The translations under genes and the position numbers were made by a program. Under the pieces are notes generated by a model. It was not told the origin of the DNA and did not search any database. It saw only the letters and a list, made by a program, of their open reading frames with translations. A DNA stretch of 64,000 nt from NCBI GenBank assembly GCA_038244815.1, contig JBBRTB010000017.1, positions 1 through 64,000 of the forward strand, read 5' to 3'. Source of the stretch: DASVHS01 sp038244815. GTDB taxonomy: Bacteria; Acidobacteriota; Thermoanaerobaculia; Gp7-AA8. Below, piece by piece: positions 60,072-64,000 of this stretch. Each line of letters opens with the position of its first letter. The stretch's first letter is position 1.

Positions 60072-61115
60072 TCAAGGGGCACCACCAACCACCGGCGCGA
60101 AGCGCAGCGCCTTCTCCACGTACGACGGATGCGGCACGCTGGCCAGGTCGCGCACGTCGATCCACTCGTACTCACCGTCGTCGCGGATGATCGAGCCGAG
60201 GCGGCCGGCGTAAACGCTGAAGGCGACGAGGCGTGTCGTGATCGTGTGGCGGAACGTCGCCAGCAGCCGCGGCTCGTCGATGCGGAGCGGCGCGCCGGTG
60301 AGCAGCGACGTATCGCCATGCGGCAGATGCATCATCGCGTTCATGAGCGCGCCCGGCTCACGGCGCATGAGAATGCGCCCGCGTTTGTCGCTCACGATGT
60401 AGAGGTCGACGTTCATCCGGCGCGTCTCCATCCTGATCTTTTTACGCGGCAGCGCCTCGGTCCGTTGGTTCCGGAAGGCGAAGCAATGACTGCGCAGCGG
60501 ACACGCTCCGCAATTTGGAGTGCGCGGTGTGCACACCAGCGCGCCGAGCTCCATGAGGCCCTGATTGAACTGGCGTGGAGAGCGGCACACTTTTACCAGG
60601 CGCTCCGACTCGAGCCATGCCGCGCGCATCAGGGCCGGCGATCCGAGCGGCTCGTCGATGCCCGCCAGCCTGGCCACGATGCGCGCGATGTTGCCGTCGA
60701 CGATCGGCGCCTGCCGGTCATAGGCGATCGAGGAGATCGCCCCCGCCGTGTAGCGGCCGATGCCGGTGATCTGCATCAGCTCTGGAACGGCTTCTGGCAC
60801 AACGCCCCCGAACTCGCCGGCGACCGCCCGCGCGCCGTCGCGCAGCATCCGCGCCCGGCGGTAGTAGCCGAGCCCCGACCACGATGCGAGCACTTCGTCA
60901 TCCGAGGCCTTTGCGAGAGACGCAAGATCGGGGAACGCCGTGAGAAACGGCCCGTAGTACCTGAGGACCACTCCCATCCTCGTCTGCTGCAGCATCACCT
61001 CGGACAGCCACACGTGATACGGGTCGTAGGTCATGCGACACGGGAGCGGCCGCTGATGCGCAGCGAACCACACTTCGACGAGGGCGGCGATGCGCCGGGG
61101 AGCCCGAACTGGCAA
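60072..61115 (-). CDS. mutY: A/G-specific adenine glycosylase
   Basis: A 347-residue DNA glycosylase removing adenine opposite 8-oxoguanine. Motifs are WLSEVMLQQTRMGVVLRYY (catalytic Glu), the helix-hairpin-helix LMQITGIGRYTAGAISSIAY with VDGNIARIVAR (catalytic Asp), and the 4Fe-4S cluster CTPRTPNCGACPLRSHC. A C-terminal NUDIX-like domain (about 230-340) reads the 8-oxoG. The frame starts at a TTG at 61115. It shares the gas-vesicle gene's upstream region, 37 bases apart and divergent. Confidence 0.93.
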   Translation of the reverse strand: MPVRAPRRIAALVEVWFAAHQRPLPCRMTYDPYHVWLSEVMLQQTRMGVVLRYYGPFLTAFPDLASLAKASDDEVLASWSGLGYYRRARMLRDGARAVAGEFGGVVPEAVPELMQITGIGRYTAGAISSIAYDRQAPIVDGNIARIVARLAGIDEPLGSPALMRAAWLESERLVKVCRSPRQFNQGLMELGALVCTPRTPNCGACPLRSHCFAFRNQRTEALPRKKIRMETRRMNVDLYIVSDKRGRILMRREPGALMNAMMHLPHGDTSLLTGAPLRIDEPRLLATFRHTITTRLVAFSVYAGRLGSIIRDDGEYEWIDVRDLASVPHPSYVEKALRFAPVVGGAP

Positions 61116-61152
61116 CGGGCTTGTATTGTAGTATCTGAGACCGAGGTCCCGA

Positions 61153-61947
61153 ATGAGCGATCAGGTTCAGGCACAGCAGCCGGACGCTGAACAGGGCAAA
61201 TACGTCTACTGCATCATCAAAACGGAATCGCCGCGCGACTTTGGCGCGGTCGGGATCGGTGGGCGGGGGGACCACGTCCACACCATTCCCTACAACGAGT
61301 TTGCGGCCGTCGTCTCGAACTGTCCGCTGATCGTCTTCGATCCCACGCGCGAGAACGCGCTGGCTCACGAACATGTGAACGAGCTGGTGATGAAGGACTT
61401 CACGGTGCTGCCGATGAGTTTCGGCACGGTCTTCCGCACCGAGGATGACATTAAGGCGTTCTTGCGTGGGACGTACGAAGCGCTGAGCGATGTCCTTCAG
61501 AAGATGGAAGGGAAAATCGAGTTCGGTCTGAAGGTGAACTGGGACAAGGACCAGGTCATCAAGGAGATCGAAAGCGAGAACGAAGAGATCCGGCGCCTGA
61601 AGGAGGAGATCGCGTCCAACACGACGACGTCGACGTACTTCTCACGCATGCAGCTCGGCCGCGTGGTCGAGTCCGCGCTGCAGGCCAAGGCCGACACCTA
61701 CGTCAGCGAGATCTACGAAGCACTGCGCGACGCCGCCATCGCCTCCCGCTCGAACAAACCGATCGGCGACAAGATGATCATGAACGCGGCGTTTCTCGTG
61801 GAGCGCGAGAAAACGAAGGCCTTCGACGATCAGATCTCCGAGATCGCTAAGAAATATGAGAACAAATTATCGTTCTTATATACCGGCCCGTGGCCGCCCT
61901 ATAACTTTGTGAACATCCGCCTGAAACTCGAGCGGGCCGAGAGATAG
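61153..61947 (+). CDS. gvpL: Gas vesicle protein GvpF/GvpL
   Basis: A 264-residue protein of the GvpL/GvpF family. The N-terminal domain starts KYVYCIIKTESPRDF and has FAAVVSNCP and LAHEHVNELVMKDFTVLPM with FGTVF, and the central part is a long charged helix (IKEIESENEEIRRLKEEIAS). The C-terminal domain ends FLYTGPWPPYNFVNIRL, the family's closing signature. It is required for gas vesicle assembly and may bind the GvpA shell protein. gvpA itself is not in the window, so it should lie to the right. No near-consensus promoter is seen in the 37 bases before it. Confidence 0.93.
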   Translation: MSDQVQAQQPDAEQGKYVYCIIKTESPRDFGAVGIGGRGDHVHTIPYNEFAAVVSNCPLIVFDPTRENALAHEHVNELVMKDFTVLPMSFGTVFRTEDDIKAFLRGTYEALSDVLQKMEGKIEFGLKVNWDKDQVIKEIESENEEIRRLKEEIASNTTTSTYFSRMQLGRVVESALQAKADTYVSEIYEALRDAAIASRSNKPIGDKMIMNAAFLVEREKTKAFDDQISEIAKKYENKLSFLYTGPWPPYNFVNIRLKLERAER

Positions 61948-61965
61948 CGGCGAGCCGGCAATCCC

Positions 61966-62286
61966 ATGGCATTCCTCATCGACGACATCCTCCTCCTTCC
62001 GATCACCGGTCCCATCGCCGGCTTCCGCTGGATCATGAAGACGATCCAGCAGATGGCCGACGACGAGCTGCTCGACGACCAGCCGTGGAAGGAGCGTCTC
62101 ATCGAATTGCAGATGATGATCGAGGTCGGCGACCTGACCGAGGAGCAGTACACGCGCGAGGAAGCGGTGGTGTTCCAGGCGCTGCGTGACATCCGGGCGC
62201 GCCGCGAGCAGATGGCGCGAGAGGCCGCGGCCGCGCGCGGCGACGACGAGCCGGGCATCGGCATCTACACCGGCTACGGCGAATAG
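61966..62286 (+). CDS. gvpG: Gas vesicle protein GvpG
   Basis: A 106-residue protein with a hydrophobic N-terminal segment (AFLIDDILLLPITGPIAGF), then a helical charged region (ERLIELQMMIEVGDLTEEQY, TREEAVVFQALRDIRARREQ). This is the layout of GvpG, a small accessory protein of gas vesicle assembly. It starts 18 bases after gvpL and ends seven bases before the ArsA-like ATPase gene, so the three form one operon. The glycine/tyrosine tail (GIGIYTGYGE) is unusual but short. Confidence 0.9.
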   Translation: MAFLIDDILLLPITGPIAGFRWIMKTIQQMADDELLDDQPWKERLIELQMMIEVGDLTEEQYTREEAVVFQALRDIRARREQMAREAAAARGDDEPGIGIYTGYGE

Positions 62287-62293
62287 CGCCGCC

Positions 62294-64000
62294 ATGGGAC
62301 TCGACGAAGCGTTCGACTCCCTTTCGAGTCGGCGCGTGGTGATGTTCGGCGGCAAGGGCGGCGTGGGCAAGACCACCGTCTCCTGCTTCGCCGCCCTGCA
62401 TTACGCGAAAACGCGCAAGGTCATCCTCTTCTCGACCGACCCGGCCTCGAACCTCGAAGACCTCTTCGGCAGCGACCCAGCGACCCAGCGACCCAGCGAC
62501 CTCGTGATCGAGGCGATCGATGCGCGCGCGCTATATGCAAAGTTTCTCGAAACGAACCTGACGAATCTCCTCGAGATCGGCGACCGCGGCACGTATCTCG
62601 ATCGCGATGAGCTGCGGCGGTTCTTCGAGTTGTCGCTGCCCGGCGTCGACGAGCTGATGGCCTGGATGCGCATCGGCGAGCTGGCCGAGGAGAACGCCGG
62701 CTCGCTCATCGTCGTCGACACCGCACCGACCGGCCACACCATGCGCATGCTGGACGCGTCCGGACACTTCCGGCAGTTCGCGGGAGCGCTCGATGCCATG
62801 CAGGCCAAGCACCGCGGCATGGTTCAGCAGTTCACGCGGCGGCGCGTGCGCGACGCCATCGACGAGTACATCACGCGATTCGAAGGCGACGCGCGCCGCC
62901 GCCGCGAGCTGCTGACCGATCCGGCCACCGCCGCCTTTGTGCCTGTGTTTCTGTCCGAGCCGTGGGTCGTCGAGCAGACCCGGCGCGTGATCGCCGAGGT
63001 ACGTGAGGACGGAATCGACGTACCGTTCGCGATTCTCAATCGCGCCGTGCTCGATCCCGATTGCAATCGCGATCGAACGCTGCAGAAACGCGATGCGGCG
63101 GCGCGCGCCGGGATCGGGATCGAAGTGGTCGATTCGCCGCGCTGGTGTGTGCCGGTGGAATTCGGACGGGGTGCGGTGGCGGGTGGCGGGTCGCGGGTCG
63201 CGGGGCGTTCAAGCGGGAAGGCCCCCACGACCTGCGACCCTGGACCCGCGACCATCCTTTTCCTCGCCGGCAAGGGCGGTGTCGGCAAGACCACGATCGC
63301 CTCATCGATCGCGTTGCAGCTGGCGAACAGGAATCCGGAGAAGCGCTACACGGTCATCTCGGTCGACCCCGCGCACGCGCTGCGCGACGTCTTCGCCACG
63401 GAGAAGCCTCCCGCGAATCTCTCCGTCGAGACCATCGATACCCGCGCCAGGTGGCAGCAGCTCCGCGAAACGCTCGGCGACGAGATCGAGCGCGCCATGA
63501 ACTCCATCACGCCGGGCAATCTCACCGTGGCATACGACGGCGAAGCCATGCGCAAGCTCGTCGACATGGCCCCGCCCGGAGCGGACGAGCTCTTTGCGGT
63601 CTCGCGCCTGGCGGACCTCGCGGCGGACGACTCGCAGGCCATGGTCATCGTCGACACCGCGCCGACAGGTCACTTCCTCCGCCTGCTCGATCTGCCGAAG
63701 ACCGCGGGCGACTGGGTACGCGAGTTCATGCGCATCCTTCTCCGCTACCGGGAGGTGCTTCCCGCCGGAACGCTCGGCGAAGAGCTGGTGCGCGCGTCCC
63801 GCTCGCTGCACTCACTCGAGGAGACGCTCCATTCGGAGCGCGCCGCCGTCATCGTGGTGACGCGCCCGGAGCGCATCGTCGTCGCCGAAACCAGGCGCCT
63901 CATCGACGACCTCGACAATCGGAAGATCCACGTCTGCTGTGTCGTCGCGAACTACGTTACCCCCGAGAACGACTGCCAGTGCGACCAGCAGATGCGTGCC
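62294..64000 (+). CDS. Tandem ArsA/Get3-family ATPase in the gas-vesicle operon (runs off right edge)
   Basis: An open frame from ATG 62294 to the window end, at least 569 residues, with two ATPase halves. Half one has VVMFGGKGGVGKTTVSC near residue 18, DPASNL, and VVDTAPTGHTMRML near 140. Half two repeats the pattern with LFLAGKGGVGKTTIASS near 325, VDPAHALRD, and VDTAPTGHFLRLLD near 455. CVVANYVTPENDCQCDQQ closes the visible part. ArsA energises arsenite export, and Get3 targets tail-anchored membrane proteins. No arsenic genes are adjacent. Repeats add SDPATQRPSD near residue 60 and a linker around 294-321 between the halves. Confidence 0.9.
   Translation, partial: MGLDEAFDSLSSRRVVMFGGKGGVGKTTVSCFAALHYAKTRKVILFSTDPASNLEDLFGSDPATQRPSDLVIEAIDARALYAKFLETNLTNLLEIGDRGTYLDRDELRRFFELSLPGVDELMAWMRIGELAEENAGSLIVVDTAPTGHTMRMLDASGHFRQFAGALDAMQAKHRGMVQQFTRRRVRDAIDEYITRFEGDARRRRELLTDPATAAFVPVFLSEPWVVEQTRRVIAEVREDGIDVPFAILNRAVLDPDCNRDRTLQKRDAAARAGIGIEVVDSPRWCVPVEFGRGAVAGGGSRVAGRSSGKAPTTCDPGPATILFLAGKGGVGKTTIASSIALQLANRNPEKRYTVISVDPAHALRDVFATEKPPANLSVETIDTRARWQQLRETLGDEIERAMNSITPGNLTVAYDGEAMRKLVDMAPPGADELFAVSRLADLAADDSQAMVIVDTAPTGHFLRLLDLPKTAGDWVREFMRILLRYREVLPAGTLGEELVRASRSLHSLEETLHSERAAVIVVTRPERIVVAETRRLIDDLDNRKIHVCCVVANYVTPENDCQCDQQMRA
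62471..62501. repeat. AGCGACCC octamer array inside the ArsA-like gene
   Basis: Four AGCGACCC units (about 31 bp), the reverse complement of GGGTCGCT as at 1503, lie in frame just after the first ATPase motif block (STDPASNLEDLFG) and encode SDPATQRPSD. Confidence 0.9.
63175..63255. repeat. GCGGGTC/GACCCGC inverted array between the two ATPase halves
   Basis: GTGGCGGGTGGCGGGTCGCG leads on the left and CGACCTGCGACCCTGGACCC closes on the right, with ACCCGCGACC at the end, so the segment is a palindromic version of the intergenic block at 22925. It encodes the linker AVAGGGSRVAGRSSGKAP in frame between the two halves. Confidence 0.85.

Noticed and set aside
62294..64000. Arsenite efflux ATPase as the primary role
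   Set aside because: Family name only. No arsB, arsC or arsR is next to it, and the ArsB-like permease at 29068 is over 32 kb away. The gas-vesicle context is stronger.

Overview
The window is GC-rich and gene-dense, bacterial chromosomal DNA. It carries about 60 protein genes, many in short operons whose stop and start codons overlap as ATGA. The gene mix suggests an uncultivated member of the Acidobacteriota, or a near relative. It includes a VWFA protein of the kind common in acidobacteria, many secreted M14, M28 and amidohydrolase enzymes, outer-membrane beta-barrels, an LpxH-like enzyme and an OmpA lipoprotein, which together indicate a Gram-negative envelope. This assignment is an inference, with no rRNA or tRNA gene to anchor it. 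I saw no tRNA, rRNA or CRISPR array.

Layout. 0-16 kb: the end of an IS630 transposase, a peptide transporter, murB, a PilZ protein, a thioesterase, an exported amidohydrolase, an ECF sigma/anti-sigma pair, a large secreted M14 peptidase, a TetR regulator, amt plus an atypical P-II protein, an MFS exporter, an alcohol dehydrogenase and a radical SAM protein. 16-32 kb: an ankyrin protein, a quinone oxidoreductase, an ABC-2 exporter, a small HTH protein, outer-membrane proteins, xthA, a VWFA protein, a Tat-exported small protein with an amidase, a response regulator, an M28 peptidase, an anion permease and an N-acetylglucosamine kinase-like protein. 32-47 kb: a lipoprotein with a 51-residue membrane protein, then the minus-strand operon dnaJ-lpxH-like-MBL-aroA-CNNM transporter, glgC-rph, a YfhO protein and a GT39 glycosyltransferase back to back, and a minus-strand operon queC-queE-mce with two unknowns. 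47-61 kb: nucleoside catabolism genes (pdp, deoB), carD with a near-consensus promoter and a terminator, lipA-xerD-lytic transglycosylase, an RsbU-like phosphatase, an enoyl-CoA hydratase, a beta-propeller protein and mutY. 61-64 kb: the start of a gas-vesicle locus (gvpF/L, gvpG) followed by a tandem ArsA/Get3-type ATPase that runs off the right edge.

The most unusual signal is not one gene. Several families of short dispersed repeats fill almost every non-coding gap. One family is a palindrome of about 100 bp with CGTCATTCCGAG ends. The others are arrays of 7-8 bp units (CCGAGGC, GGTCGCT, GGTCCTC, AGCACCC, GGGTTGCT). The same repeats also lie in frame inside or at the ends of conserved genes: the M14 peptidase, aroA, queC, the lytic transglycosylase, the ArsA-like ATPase (twice), and less clearly xerD and the GT39 enzyme. 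This resembles the protein-invading palindromic elements of Rickettsia in principle, but the sequences differ. Between pdp and deoB the palindrome is caught in a 166-bp tandem duplication that also carries two copies of a piece of the deoB active-site coding sequence.

Other leads are a Get3-like ATPase linked to gas-vesicle assembly, a P-II protein lacking Gln39 and Tyr51, a Tat-exported GatC-like partner for an amidase, and a two-tier inverted repeat in a lipoprotein leader.
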